From positions 248,001 through 312,000 of the forward strand of contig NZ_SGXC01000001.1 of the NCBI RefSeq assembly GCF_004216695.1: DNA of 64,000 bases, in the 5' to 3' direction. Shown piece after piece: positions 44,261 through 53,025 of the stretch. Position 1 is the stretch's first letter. The number at the start of each line of letters is the position of its first letter. Source of the DNA: Pigmentiphaga kullae. Its GTDB lineage: Bacteria; Pseudomonadota; Gammaproteobacteria; Burkholderiales; Burkholderiaceae_B. The translations under genes were made by a program, and so were the position numbers. The notes beneath the pieces are model-generated. The model did no database searches. It saw nothing but the letters and a program-made list of their open reading frames with translations, and was not told the origin of the DNA.

Positions 44261-44332
44261 AAATCCCTACTAGGGAAAGTTAAGCGGATTTGCCAAATTC
44301 GCCGCGTTTTCCCTAGTAGGGATTTGCGCAGA
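44261..44332. repeat. Palindrome-bounded repeat unit B
   Basis: Starts AAATCCCTACTAGGGAAA (44261-44278) and ends with its exact reverse complement TTTCCCTAGTAGGGATTT, an 18-base perfect terminal inverted repeat. The inner part GCGG-ATTTG-C-CAAAT-TCG-CCGC holds a second dyad centred on ATTTGCCAAAT. Such a symmetrical core between arm-type repeats suits binding by a tyrosine recombinase. Confidence 0.8.
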
Positions 44333-44580
44333 TATTCCCGCTGCCAGGTGTTTCGGCGTCCGAAACGAACACTTGGGTGGATGGGAGCCTATCTGCACTT
44401 TCTGGAATGGTTGGCGCGCCGTCTCCAGCAGTGCCACCTGCGTGCAGATATAGTGAAGGGACGCCAGGGCAGCCGCGAAGCGCGTGGCATTCCCACCGGG
44501 CCCACCTAGCCTGACGGCCTAATGGCAAGGTTGCTCCAATGTTGCGTAGCCTCGTGGGGCGTATGGCAAAGCAAACTAGA

Positions 44581-46410
44581 TCAGCTGACCCGCGTCTTAA
44601 AATATTTCCCAAGCTCGGCTACGCGTCGGGTCCGCTCAGCCCGAACATAGATGGCCGTGGTCCGTTGCGATACGTGCCCCATGACACTTTGCACAACATC
44701 GAGCGGAACATCGTTTGCGGTCGCCTGGGTCGCGAAGGTATGGCGCAGGGCATGGGGCGCCGCGCGTCTGAGCAGCGTTCGCTCGCCATCGTCCAGGTCG
44801 ACATTCTCATCGCTGGACAAACGCAGCAGTGCGGTCTTCACTACCGTGTACAAGCCGTCGGCTGAGAACCCGTTACCGGTAAGGGAAGCCGAGCATTCAC
44901 CGCTTATGTGCTTTGCGCGGGCAGTGGGTGTTGATGGCACGACTACTGGAGAAATCAGAGCCATCTCCGCGTTTCGCGGGTCGTCAAAGTCATGACCGCG
45001 GTCCGTCCAGTGCTGTTTGATAAGCTCCACGATATAGCCAGGCAGAACTACCGAGCGCCAGCGACTGCGCTTGCCGAGCACGCCGAGTTCCCACAGCGGA
45101 TCATGCAGCTTCAATCCCTTTGGCTCTTCGATCGGGGCAAGCTTTCCTCGGATAGCGTTCGCTGCTTCTTCTCGACGGATCCCGGTAGCACCCATCAGTT
45201 CTACTGCCGTGCGAGCTAACAGATATTGTTTCGCGTCGGGTTGAGTCATTGCACTATCCACAGCCTTGGCCAAGATGCCGCCAGGTCCGATCAACCTATC
45301 CCACAGCACAGCTGGAAGGGCTTTTTCGATCTGCATAGCCGACTCCCTGGCTACAACCAGCGGATCAGATACCGTTGTCCACGGATTGCCCCCCAGGTAT
45401 CGCACCTTTACAAGCCAGTCAAAGAAAGCGCGAAGCAGCCCGACAGCGTATCGCTGAGATTCGGGAGACAGGACGCGTTCAAATGGCCGCCAACGAGAGG
45501 AAGTCCGAGGCGCCTTGGCCCCGATCCACGCATGATCGGGGGCAGCAAGGAAATCCTTGTAGGCCTCGCAGTCATCCGTCAACACGCTAGACAGCGCACA
45601 GCGACGGAGGCCGACGCACCACAGAAGGAAACGTTCGAGTTCCTTTCTGTAGGCTCTGAGGGTCTTGTCGCGGCCCCTAAATTTGTACAGGTAGGACTGA
45701 ATAGCCTCCAGATCGTTGTCTGCACCTATGAGGCAAAACGCCGTCGCACGGTTCTGTCCGCGACTGCCATCGAGCTGCGACGCAACGCGGGATATCCGCT
45801 CGAAAGGCAGGAGCTGGGGGGTGGGGCTAAAGCCTAATTCGCACTGGCCAACCACCTCGACGTCCAAAGGTTTTTTGAAAGTACCTAAAGAGGTCGCGTT
45901 CTTCCTTAACCAGCTTTCGAGCGCCAACGCCTTACCTTGCCCGATGCGTGGGATAGGGCGATACCAACCATTGCCTCGCCGTTCGATGCAGCGAACGAGA
46001 TCCGAGATCGTAACGATACCGTCAGTAGCAAGTACCTTACTGACGCGAGGGCGAATCCACACCCCCAAAGAATCATCCAATTGGGGAGCTGCTTGGCTTT
46101 TCTCTCCCGCAAGCACAAGGAAGTTAATAGTGCCTGCTGGCCACGAGTTAAAAGTCCGCGCATCTTCCAAATTTTTGGAGATAAGCGGATTAGCCTTTCT
46201 GGCCCGTTCGATCAGGTTGTCACGGAGGTCGTCGAGCCACCTTTCCAGCTGCCCGTCACTAGCAATGCCACGTTCCTCAAGGACGTCCTCAGTGTAAAGA
46301 CGGTCGCGAATAACGCTCAGCGGGATCTTGTTGAACCGGTACCGCAACGCTGTGAAATCCAGTCGGGAGTAGTTGCGTACCGGTGCTGCGACTTCGTTGT
46401 GCTGGGGCAT
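44581..46410 (-). CDS. Large tyrosine recombinase / site-specific integrase
   Basis: Recombinase of 609 residues. The C-terminal catalytic domain (about 390-600) has Arg in GATGIRREEA, a Lys-containing hairpin GKRSRWRSVVLP, His-x-x-Arg in PHALRHTFATQA, the second His in MGHVSQRTT and the nucleophile Tyr in AIYVRA, so all active-site residues are there. A central SAM-like core-binding domain (DKTLRAYRKELERFLLWCV) precedes it, and an N-terminal extension of about 230 residues resembles the DUF3701 type found in betaproteobacterial island integrases. It sits at the right end of the accessory region, about 1.3 kb from the junction with the cut DUF1501 gene, and beside a palindrome array. Probably the enzyme that integrated this region. 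Confidence 0.93.
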   Translation of the reverse strand: MPQHNEVAAPVRNYSRLDFTALRYRFNKIPLSVIRDRLYTEDVLEERGIASDGQLERWLDDLRDNLIERARKANPLISKNLEDARTFNSWPAGTINFLVLAGEKSQAAPQLDDSLGVWIRPRVSKVLATDGIVTISDLVRCIERRGNGWYRPIPRIGQGKALALESWLRKNATSLGTFKKPLDVEVVGQCELGFSPTPQLLPFERISRVASQLDGSRGQNRATAFCLIGADNDLEAIQSYLYKFRGRDKTLRAYRKELERFLLWCVGLRRCALSSVLTDDCEAYKDFLAAPDHAWIGAKAPRTSSRWRPFERVLSPESQRYAVGLLRAFFDWLVKVRYLGGNPWTTVSDPLVVARESAMQIEKALPAVLWDRLIGPGGILAKAVDSAMTQPDAKQYLLARTAVELMGATGIRREEAANAIRGKLAPIEEPKGLKLHDPLWELGVLGKRSRWRSVVLPGYIVELIKQHWTDRGHDFDDPRNAEMALISPVVVPSTPTARAKHISGECSASLTGNGFSADGLYTVVKTALLRLSSDENVDLDDGERTLLRRAAPHALRHTFATQATANDVPLDVVQSVMGHVSQRTTAIYVRAERTRRVAELGKYFKTRVS

Positions 46411-46507
46411 CGAGTGAAACCGGGAGAGGACCAGTCACATTGTACGGACCGGAGCGCCAAATCTCCATTCTGATCGCCTGCGGAGGAGGGCTTCACCAGC
46501 ACCGTCG

Positions 46508-46729
46508 CTAGCCCCTTGGATCGCGATTGAACTGGATCGTATTCCGAGCAAAGTTAGCCAGGACGAAGCCGTCAACATCAAGAATTTGCCCCGCGAGGAA
46601 ATCGGGCTGGTCTCCGACCTCGTGAGCCTTCTCCACCGCCGCCACAAGAGTCAAACCCCCAGCTTCCACCAGATCTGGGCCTTCCTCGGAAGCGCGCATC
46701 CATGCGACTCTGAACGCTGATTGGTCCAT
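46508..46729 (-). CDS. Small acidic hypothetical protein
   Basis: Frame of 73 residues with an excellent ribosome site (AAGGAG, six bases before ATG 46729). It reads like a soluble acidic protein with a WMRASEEGPDLVEAGGLTLVAAVEKAHEVGDQPDF middle and no DNA-binding helix, so an excisionase role is not supported. It is transcribed ahead of the recombinase with a 97-base gap and divergent from the gene at 46969. Function unknown. Confidence 0.6.
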   Translation of the reverse strand: MDQSAFRVAWMRASEEGPDLVEAGGLTLVAAVEKAHEVGDQPDFLAGQILDVDGFVLANFARNTIQFNRDPRG

Positions 46730-46968
46730 CTCATCTCCTTGTTATTGTTCCGATTTGCACCGCTCGTGAGCACGTATAGGCCCGTCTGGCCAACCGTGGA
46801 GCCGATAGCGCAGCAGCCTGTCGCGCAAGCGACTTTGCCTCCCCATTGCCCCTGCGCTTCCGCTTTGCGTTTGCAATGCCTGCCCAGACCCCTCGACGCG
46901 TGAGTTCGGGAGCTATACGAGGTAGGTCAGTGCGATTCACGCACGCTACTTCAATACAAGGAAATTCC

Positions 46969-47475
46969 ATGAGCGACCAAGAAACCAGAACCATACCGGT
47001 GCGTTCGGCTGGCACGATCATCAGCCAGACAGAAGAACTCGCCGCGGTTTTGATGAAGAACATATTTCAGCGGGAAGCTGCGGAAGCAGGATTTCTGTTC
47101 CACGAAAGCGAGTGCCCCAGAGCCAAGCACTGCTGGCGCCTGGCCTGCGAAATTCAGGAGATGCTCACTGACACGGATCCAGACGATGCTTTGTCAGAGT
47201 TGGGCGAGGACGAGCCTGGCGATACAACAATGCCCGAACCGTCAACTTTCCTGGTGATTCAGGAAGGTGGATCATCCCAGGAGCTGTACACCCATGTGTT
47301 TGATAACCGGGATGATGCTGACGCGTACCGAACGTCTTCGGCTGACGAGGGGTCATACCGGACGTCGTCGCCTATCGAAGTTCCTCTGTCTTTAGCGGAT
47401 CATCCAGCCTTTGGCTGCGTCGCCGAGGCAATTGCCAAGGGTGCTGTTTCGGTCGACTTTCCTGAAGACGACTAA
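46969..47475 (+). CDS. Hypothetical protein of the recombinase element
   Basis: Frame of 168 residues from the ATG at 46969, preceded by AAGGAA; an in-frame start at 46846 would run through the divergent promoter. Strongly acidic (SELGEDEPGD, SVDFPEDD) with two cysteines in CPRAKHCW. The repeated-looking YRTSSADEGS-YRTSSPIEVP segment is notable. No family recognised. A clear terminator follows. Probably accessory cargo of the element. Confidence 0.6.
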   Translation: MSDQETRTIPVRSAGTIISQTEELAAVLMKNIFQREAAEAGFLFHESECPRAKHCWRLACEIQEMLTDTDPDDALSELGEDEPGDTTMPEPSTFLVIQEGGSSQELYTHVFDNRDDADAYRTSSADEGSYRTSSPIEVPLSLADHPAFGCVAEAIAKGAVSVDFPEDD

Positions 47476-47498
47476 GCGATCAGGTACAACTTCCTCTA

Positions 47499-47521
47499 AG
47501 CCCGCCGCGCGCGGGCTTTTT
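47499..47521 (+). terminator. Rho-independent terminator
   Basis: AGCCCGC (47499-47505), loop CGCGC, GCGGGCT (47511-47517) followed by a run of five T. It ends the transcript of the hypothetical gene at 46969. The following 150 bases up to 47673 hold no gene and include the junction with the cut DUF1501 gene. Confidence 0.85.
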
Positions 47522-47673
47522 CGTTTCCATCCTGGCCCGAACGCCGACTGGGCCAGAGCGCCCACTAGCCGTCTGCGTTCGAACTAGTAAGCGGGGTCAC
47601 CCCGACTTAAGCAGGAGCTACTAAAAGGGCCTGAATAGGTGCCTTAAGTTGGCCATGGCCCCCAAAACCCCCA

Positions 47674-48018
47674 ATGGAACACCTGGGCGATGCCTGGAAC
47701 CAGACCGTCGTCCTGGTCGCCACCGAGTTCGGCCGCACCGCAGCCGTCAACGGCACCGGGGGCACCGACCACGGCACGGGCTCCGCCGCCATGCTGATAG
47801 GCGGCGCGGTCCGCGGCGGCCGCGTCATCGCCGACTGGCCTGGACTGGGCCAGTCCCGGCTTCTGGAAGCACGCGACCTGCGGCCCACCCTCGGGCTGCC
47901 CACGCTGATTGCCGCCGCGGCCGCCGAATGCTTCGCACTGGACCCGGAGCGCACGCTGCGAACGCTGTATCCTGGGCAGACGGCGGCGGGAAAGCTGCCG
48001 GCATTGCTGACGAGCTAG
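47674..48018 (+). pseudogene. 3' fragment of a DUF1501 gene cut by the accessory region
   Basis: Only the last 114 residues of a DUF1501 (sulfatase-like, usually Tat-exported) protein remain: GDAWNQTVVLVATEFGRTAAVNGTGGTDHGTG, MLIGGAVRGGRVIADWPGL, RDLRPTLGLPTLIAAA and the normal end. Similarity begins at about the ATG at 47674, and upstream the frame runs into a stop at 47632, so the rest of the gene (about 250-300 residues) is missing on this side. The other half is expected left of the window if an insertion split it. Confidence 0.85.
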
Positions 48019-48023
48019 CCCCC

Positions 48024-48446
48024 ATGCCCAAGGACCGCCCTCTCCCCTTCGCGCCGCCCCGCCGCCAGGCTGCCGCGCCGCGCAACTCGCTGCTGTGGAT
48101 CTTCGAGCCGCTGGAACGGGACGCCGGCTATTCCAGCAAACGCATGTTCGGCTGCATCGCCGCCTACCTGGACGACCTGCTGTGCCTCGTGGTGGCCGAC
48201 CGAGGCGATCCCTGGAGCGGCCTGCTGGTGTGCACGTCCAGGGATCGGCACGCCGCGCTGATCGACGACGAGCCGGCGCTGCGGCCCCATACGGTGCTGG
48301 GCAAGTGGCTGTACCTGCCCCAGGACCACGCGGAATTCGAAACCGCCGCGGCCAGGCTGGCCGAACTCGCGCGGGCGCGCGACCCGCGGCTGGGCGTCGC
48401 GCCCCAACCACGCGCCCGGCGAGCCAGGCGAGGCGCCGCGGCTTGA
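48024..48446 (+). CDS. TfoX/MmcQ-like small protein
   Basis: Protein of 140 residues. The core SKRMFGCIAAYLDDLLCLVVADRGD...GLLVCTSRDRHAAL and LRPHTVLGKWLYLPQDHAEFETAAARLAELARARDP resembles the TfoX N-terminal domain or YjbR-type fold of small proteins. Role unknown. The start at 48024 follows the stop of the DUF1501 remnant by five bases, so the two were probably cotranscribed before the insertion. Confidence 0.6.
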   Translation: MPKDRPLPFAPPRRQAAAPRNSLLWIFEPLERDAGYSSKRMFGCIAAYLDDLLCLVVADRGDPWSGLLVCTSRDRHAALIDDEPALRPHTVLGKWLYLPQDHAEFETAAARLAELARARDPRLGVAPQPRARRARRGAAA

Positions 48447-48469
48447 CCGTTGCGGCGGCGTGACCTTCG

Positions 48470-49711
48470 TCAGCGCGCCCGGCGCTCCTGGGCGCCGGCA
48501 TCGCCGCCCCGATCGCGCGGCAGGCAGACCAGCACCAGCAGCGAACACGCTCCCGCGCAGATGAAGGCAAAGCCATAGCCCCCGCCGGCCGAAACGAATA
48601 TCGCGAACAGCGTGGGCGCCACCATGTTTGTCAGGTTGACCAGGATGCTGGACCCCGCGGCCGTTTCCGAGATCATGTGCGGCGGCGAACGGCGCGCGAC
48701 TTCGGCGATCTGCACGCCGTTCCAGCTCGCGGCCGAACACCCCGCGACGAAGGCCAGCACGATGGCCGCCCACAGCGGCCACGCGGGACTGGTCAGCCCC
48801 AGCAGCGCCGTCGTCACCGCCGACAGCACGGCCGCGATCGACAGCACCGCCGTGGCCGACCGCAGGTAGTCGGACAGCCAGCCCAGCGCGATACGGCCGA
48901 TCACCCCGCCCGCCTGCATGACCGCGAACACCATGCCGGCCCGCCCCAGGGAATAACCCAGCCCATCCACCAGATAGACCACGGTGAACGTGAACCAGCA
49001 GCTCTGGGATACGGCGAACAGGCTGCCCACGACGGAGATCTTCAGCAAGCCGCGGTTGTGCATCAGCGAGGCCAGGGGCACCCCCAGCGTACGCAGCGAC
49101 CGCCACGTCGGCATCGGGAAGACGCGACCCGTTCGCGCGGGGATCTCGTCCAGGCCGGAACTCAGCCGCCAGGTCAGCACGATGGGCAGCAGCACGACCA
49201 CCGCGCACGCAAGCAGGGCGATGCGCCAGCCCGCCAGCGCCACCACGGCGGGCACCAGCAGCCCCGCCATCACGCCGCCCAGCGGTACGCCGGCCTGCTT
49301 GATCGAGAACATCAGGTTGCGCTTGCCCGGCGGCGAAAATCTTTGCAGGACCTCGCTGCCGGCCGGGTTGGCGGCGCCATTGCTCAAACCCATGGCAAAA
49401 CACGCGACCAGCGCCACGCCCAGGCTGGGATACAACAGAAATGCCAGGCAGGCCGCCCCCAGCGACAGCGTCAATTGCAGGGTCCGCATCCCGCCGACCT
49501 GCTTGAGCAGGGCGGAGCCCGCCAGCAGGATGGCCAGTCCGCCCATCGAATTGCTGGCGGTCAGGTAGCCGATGGAACTGCCGCTCCAGCCGAACTCCGC
49601 GGACATGGCCGGCGCGATGATGGGGATGAGGCGTGTCAGGAAAGACGAAATGGTCTGCAGAATGCAAATGGCCACTACGGGCATCAGCCAGGCCGGTGCG
49701 GTCCTTGTCAT
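48470..49711 (-). CDS. MFS transporter
   Basis: Inner-membrane transporter of 413 residues with twelve hydrophobic segments in two halves joined by a basic loop around 190-210. Motif A-like sequence appears in the first half ([49 protein letters not shown]) and [32 protein letters not shown] in the second. It belongs to the YbfB/CynX-like drug or nitrite/anion group by appearance; substrate not identifiable. Convergent with the TfoX-like gene. Confidence 0.9.
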   Translation of the reverse strand: MTRTAPAWLMPVVAICILQTISSFLTRLIPIIAPAMSAEFGWSGSSIGYLTASNSMGGLAILLAGSALLKQVGGMRTLQLTLSLGAACLAFLLYPSLGVALVACFAMGLSNGAANPAGSEVLQRFSPPGKRNLMFSIKQAGVPLGGVMAGLLVPAVVALAGWRIALLACAVVVLLPIVLTWRLSSGLDEIPARTGRVFPMPTWRSLRTLGVPLASLMHNRGLLKISVVGSLFAVSQSCWFTFTVVYLVDGLGYSLGRAGMVFAVMQAGGVIGRIALGWLSDYLRSATAVLSIAAVLSAVTTALLGLTSPAWPLWAAIVLAFVAGCSAASWNGVQIAEVARRSPPHMISETAAGSSILVNLTNMVAPTLFAIFVSAGGGYGFAFICAGACSLLVLVCLPRDRGGDAGAQERRAR

Positions 49712-49914
49712 CGAGTCTCTTGCGTCGCGCTTGTCGGGAATGCCGTGGGAAAAATGCGGCGGCCCGCCCGGTAATTCGGGGTTTGCCCCATGATACCGCC
49801 AAGGGTCCCGACGGGCGTCGAAGACCGTGGCGGTTGCCCAATTGCGGCAAACAGTGCAACATGGCCCACCCGGGTCACGAGCTTTTTCGCCAGACCCATT
49901 TAGGAGCGAGCAGT

Positions 49915-50178
49915 TTGCCCAAGGAAGATTTGATCGAAATGCGTGGCGTGGTCAACGAGGTCCTGCCTGACTCACGGTTCCGGGTCACGCTGGAAAACGG
50001 CTTCGAAATCACCGCGTATTCCGGCGGAAAGATGCGTAAATTCAACATCCGCGTCCTGGCGGGCGACGACGTCACGCTGGAGATGTCCCCCTACGACATG
50101 ACCAAGGGCCGCATCACGTTCCGCCACATCGCGGGACGCCCCGCCGCCGCCCCCGGCCCCAGGCCCCGGAAGAAGTAA
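49915..50178 (+). CDS. infA: Translation initiation factor IF-1 (TTG start)
   Basis: IF-1 of 87 residues: [44 protein letters not shown] and [25 protein letters not shown] are the full OB-fold. The true start is TTG at 49915 with TAGGAG nine bases upstream; ATG-only start calling would give an implausible N-terminal extension. The C-terminus has an added proline/arginine-rich tail of about ten residues. Betaproteobacteria often carry a second infA outside the ribosomal-protein operon; its place beside a cold-shock gene fits this second copy. Confidence 0.92.
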   Translation: MPKEDLIEMRGVVNEVLPDSRFRVTLENGFEITAYSGGKMRKFNIRVLAGDDVTLEMSPYDMTKGRITFRHIAGRPAAAPGPRPRKK

Positions 50179-50196
50179 AGCTGTCGCCCAAATGAA

Positions 50197-50218
50197 AACA
50201 GCTCCCGAGGGAGCTGTT
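50197..50218. terminator. Bidirectional terminator between infA and csp
   Basis: AACAGCTCCC (50197-50206), GA, GGGAGCTGTT (50209-50218) is a perfect ten-base stem between convergent genes. The minus strand continues with four T, the plus strand with two, so it fits best the csp transcript. Confidence 0.8.
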
Positions 50219-50246
50219 GGCTTTCAGCCAGCCTGCTTGCGCAAGC

Positions 50247-50453
50247 TTAGAGGACCTTGATCTTGGTCGCGGCCGGGCCTTTCGCGCCCTGGCCGGCGAT
50301 GAAGCTCACGCGCTGGTTCTCTTCCAGCGAGCGGTGGCCGCTGCCCTGGATTTCAGAAAAGTGCGCGAACAGATCCTTGCCGCCCGCGTCCGGCACGATG
50401 AAGCCGAAGCCCTTTTCCGAGTTGAACCACTTGACGATGCCTGTTTGTTCCAT
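50247..50453 (-). CDS. csp: Cold-shock domain protein
   Basis: CspA-type RNA chaperone of 68 residues. The RNP1 motif is KGFGFI and RNP2 [27 protein letters not shown] and a C-terminal [10 protein letters not shown] are standard. ATG at 50453 follows AAGGAAATGAC. The upstream frame to 50495 is part of the mRNA leader, which in this family is long and structured and regulates expression in the cold. Convergent with infA. Confidence 0.95.
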   Translation of the reverse strand: MEQTGIVKWFNSEKGFGFIVPDAGGKDLFAHFSEIQGSGHRSLEENQRVSFIAGQGAKGPAATKIKVL

Positions 50454-50665
50454 GTCATTTCCTTGATGATAAAAAAACGGATTTCCCGTCAACACACGAC
50501 ACTCAAGGAAGAAATGGGAACGACGAAGACCGCTATCGTGGACTTTGACTGACCTGGATTACGACTCTTGAAGGCCGTGGCTGGCGGACTATGGACTGGA
50601 AAAGGCAAGTTGTCAAATCGGCCTTGTCAGGACGCTTTCCATCCGCAGGAAGGACAAAGCATTGG

Positions 50666-50738
50666 TGCCGGTGAAAGGAATCGAACCCTCGACCTTCTCA
50701 TTACAAGTGAGCTGCTCTACCAACTGAGCTACACCGGC
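50666..50738 (-). tRNA. tRNA-Thr (anticodon TGT)
   Basis: Minus-strand cloverleaf: acceptor GCCGGTG pairs with CACCGGC, D arm GTAGCTCAGTTGGTAGAGC, anticodon loop CTTGTAA within CTCA/TGAG giving TGT, T arm with GGTTCGATTCC, and an encoded CCA at 50663-50665. All stems pair. It is a normal core tRNA and is not next to the accessory-region junction, so it is not its integration site. Confidence 0.97.
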
Positions 50739-50771
50739 AGAAGGCGGGATTGTAATGGAAATCGATGTCCG

Positions 50772-51587
50772 TCACGCCGGGGCCGCAGCCGCCAGCCGCG
50801 CAGGATCGCTGGACCACGCGCTCCACGAGCCCGCGTACAGCGCCGGCTTCACACCCAGGTCCTGCACGGCGGCGATCCAGTACGCGGCCGCCACGCCCGA
50901 TCCGCAGTAGGCCACCACGGGCCGCTCGTCGTCGTCGAACAGGCCGAGCTTGCGCGCCAGGGCCTGGCGCTGGGCGAAGGGCAGCAGGCGGCCGTTCGCA
51001 TCCTGCCAGATGCCGGCGGGACTGCTGACCGCGCCCGGCAGGTGGGACGGCTGCTTGCCGTCGCCCGCATGGGCCGCGGCGGTTCGTGCGTCAAACAGGC
51101 GATATGCCGGGAGATCGGCGGCGATGGCGTCCGTATCGATGGTGGACAGTTCAGGCGCGGGCGCCAGCGCGGAAAGGTGTACCGCGTCCGCCCCCCGGGC
51201 GGCCCAAGCCGCCAGGCCGCCATCCAGGATGCGAACGCGGGGCAGTCCGGCCCAGGTCAGCACCCACCATGCGCGCGCGGCGGCCGAGCCGTTGGCGGCG
51301 TCATAGACGACGATGTCGCCATCCGGGTCCAGGCCGGCCTCGGCCGTCCAGCGACGGACCGCTTCGGGCGTGGGCAGCGGCAGGCGGCCGCGGGCGGGAT
51401 CGCCCGGCTCGGCGTAGTGCGTGGGCAGCGCGGTCTCGATGGATCCTGGAACGGGTTCGGCCGGCGCCGGGCCGGCATCGGGCGCGACGTAGACCACTGT
51501 CACGCTTCCCGAGGCCAGGGCGGCCGCCAGGGTTTCGGCGGAGATGAACGGGGAAACCGTGTCGGAAGCGGGAAGAACGGTGCTCAT
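50772..51587 (-). CDS. Rhodanese-type sulfurtransferase (thiosulfate/3-mercaptopyruvate)
   Basis: Two-domain rhodanese of 271 residues. The second domain has the active loop YCGSGVAAAY with the nucleophilic Cys (about 239) and the first ends with DAANGSAAARAWWVLTWAG; VRILDGGLAAWA is the linker signature. CGSGVAA rather than CGKGVTA leaves thiosulfate against mercaptopyruvate open. Cytoplasmic. It lies next to a transporter gene with 19 bases between, possibly coincidentally. Confidence 0.9.
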   Translation of the reverse strand: MSTVLPASDTVSPFISAETLAAALASGSVTVVYVAPDAGPAPAEPVPGSIETALPTHYAEPGDPARGRLPLPTPEAVRRWTAEAGLDPDGDIVVYDAANGSAAARAWWVLTWAGLPRVRILDGGLAAWAARGADAVHLSALAPAPELSTIDTDAIAADLPAYRLFDARTAAAHAGDGKQPSHLPGAVSSPAGIWQDANGRLLPFAQRQALARKLGLFDDDERPVVAYCGSGVAAAYWIAAVQDLGVKPALYAGSWSAWSSDPARLAAAAPA

Positions 51588-51606
51588 GGGGGCTCCTTGT
51601 GAAGAA

Positions 51607-53025
51607 TCAGCGTTTGGTTTGCAGGAGGTCCCGGCCTGCCGTGGGCGGCATGGCGAGCGTCATTGCGGCGCTGGCCAGGGCGACGGCGCCCAGGACGAGG
51701 TAGGCCCAGGAATAGGCGGCATCGGCCGTGCCGGCCGCGGCCCCGCCCTGGAGCAGCAGCGCGGCCACGGCCACGCCCATGGCCACGGTCAGGTTCTGGA
51801 TGGCCAGGAAGAAGCTGGTGGCGGCGGCCAGCCGGGGCCGCGCCACGTCGGCATAGGCCAGCGTGCCGTAGGCGTTCATCTGCAACGAGCGCGCCCAGCC
51901 GAAGCCGAACAGCGTGGCCGCGTAGGCGACCATGACCTCGCGCGGCGGCACCCATCCCGCCGCCGCCAGGCAGCCCGCCGCCAGCGCGCCGTGCAGGAAC
52001 AGCCCCCGGCGGTATCCGGTCCGGCGCAGGATCCTGCCGCTGAAGAATTTCATCGCGAAGCCGCCCATGGCCGGTATCAGCACGACCAGCCCTGCCTCGA
52101 GCGGGCTGTAGCCGTCGCGCTGCTGCAAGGTCACGGGCAGCAGGAAAGGCACGCCGCCCACGGCGATACGAAAGACCGAACCGCCCGCCATCGCGTCGCG
52201 GAAGCTGCGCAATGTCAGCAGATCCAGGGCCAGCACGGGTTCGGCCGTGCGCCGCGCATGCCGCACATAGGCCGCCACCAGCAGCGCGCCGGCCGCCAGC
52301 GCCGCCACGGCCGGGCCCGTCCGGACCTGGGCCTCGGCCAGCGCCATCAGGCCCCACATCAGGCAGGCGAAGCCGATGCCGCTCAGCAGCGTGCCGCGCA
52401 GGTCGAACGCGCCCCCGCCCCGACCCTCGGTGGCGGGCAGGAAGCGCCGGACCAGCCACAGCGCGCCCAGGCACAGCGGCACGTTGATCCAGAATATCCA
52501 GCGCCATCCCACATAGGTCGTCAGGAGGCCGCCCAGGAACGGGCCGACCATCGGCGCGATCATGGCAAGCAGGATGACCAGCGCCATGGCCTCGACCAGT
52601 TCGTGCTTGGCGGCGGTGCGCAGCACGATCAGCCGGCCCACCGGCGCCATCAGCGCGCCCGCCATGCCCTGTACGAAGCGCAGCGCGATCAGGACGAAGG
52701 CGTTGGGCGCGAAACCGCAGGCTATGGAGCTGGCCAGGAACAGCCAGATCGCGCCGGCGAACACCCGCTTGTCGCCGTGGCGCTCGGCCAGCCTGCCGCT
52801 GAGCGGAATCAGGATGGTCAGCCCGAGCAGATAGGCGGTAATGGTCGCGCTGAGCGTGACCGTGTCCGAACCCAGGTCCGCCGCCATGGCGGGCAGCGCC
52901 GAGGCCACGCTGGTCGCGTCGAGCTGTTCGACGAAGAAGATGGACGAGACGATCCATGCGGTGCGCCGGGTCTGCGGCGACAGACGCTCGGGCGGCGCGG
53001 CCGCCGCGGTGGCTGCCGGAGGCAT
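51607..53025 (-). CDS. MFS drug-efflux transporter, EmrB/QacA (DHA2) type
   Basis: Permease of 472 residues from the ATG at 53025, which overlaps the stop of the ABC ATPase gene (TGATG). Fourteen hydrophobic segments are expected. DATSVASALPAMAADLG after the first helix (usual D-x-T-I-V-N-V-A-L-P pattern) and ATITAYLLGLTILIPLSGRLAERHGDKRVF (motif A, with the DHA2 motif nearby) place it. It is unusual for a drug-efflux gene to be coupled to a sulfonate-type ABC operon, suggesting export of a by-product or resistance to its substrate. Confidence 0.88.
   Translation of the reverse strand: MPPAATAAAAPPERLSPQTRRTAWIVSSIFFVEQLDATSVASALPAMAADLGSDTVTLSATITAYLLGLTILIPLSGRLAERHGDKRVFAGAIWLFLASSIACGFAPNAFVLIALRFVQGMAGALMAPVGRLIVLRTAAKHELVEAMALVILLAMIAPMVGPFLGGLLTTYVGWRWIFWINVPLCLGALWLVRRFLPATEGRGGGAFDLRGTLLSGIGFACLMWGLMALAEAQVRTGPAVAALAAGALLVAAYVRHARRTAEPVLALDLLTLRSFRDAMAGGSVFRIAVGGVPFLLPVTLQQRDGYSPLEAGLVVLIPAMGGFAMKFFSGRILRRTGYRRGLFLHGALAAGCLAAAGWVPPREVMVAYAATLFGFGWARSLQMNAYGTLAYADVARPRLAAATSFFLAIQNLTVAMGVAVAALLLQGGAAAGTADAAYSWAYLVLGAVALASAAMTLAMPPTAGRDLLQTKR

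Larger units (their letters stand above)
43551..44580. other. 1-kb non-coding end region of the recombinase element
   Basis: No frame here looks like a gene; open frames on both strands conflict and carry no motif. The region is filled with copies and half-copies of a palindrome of the form TCCCTANTAGGGA (listed separately) and ends at the stop of the recombinase gene. I read it as recombinase-binding or attachment DNA. Confidence 0.6.

Noticed and set aside
43656-44332. Repeated palindromes considered as a CRISPR array
   Set aside because: Copies are few, irregularly spaced (unequal gaps of 200-300 bases), internally symmetric and there are no cas genes.
43663-44612. Minus and plus frames across the palindrome region
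   Set aside because: They run through the repeats, conflict with one another and have codon use unlike the neighbouring genes.
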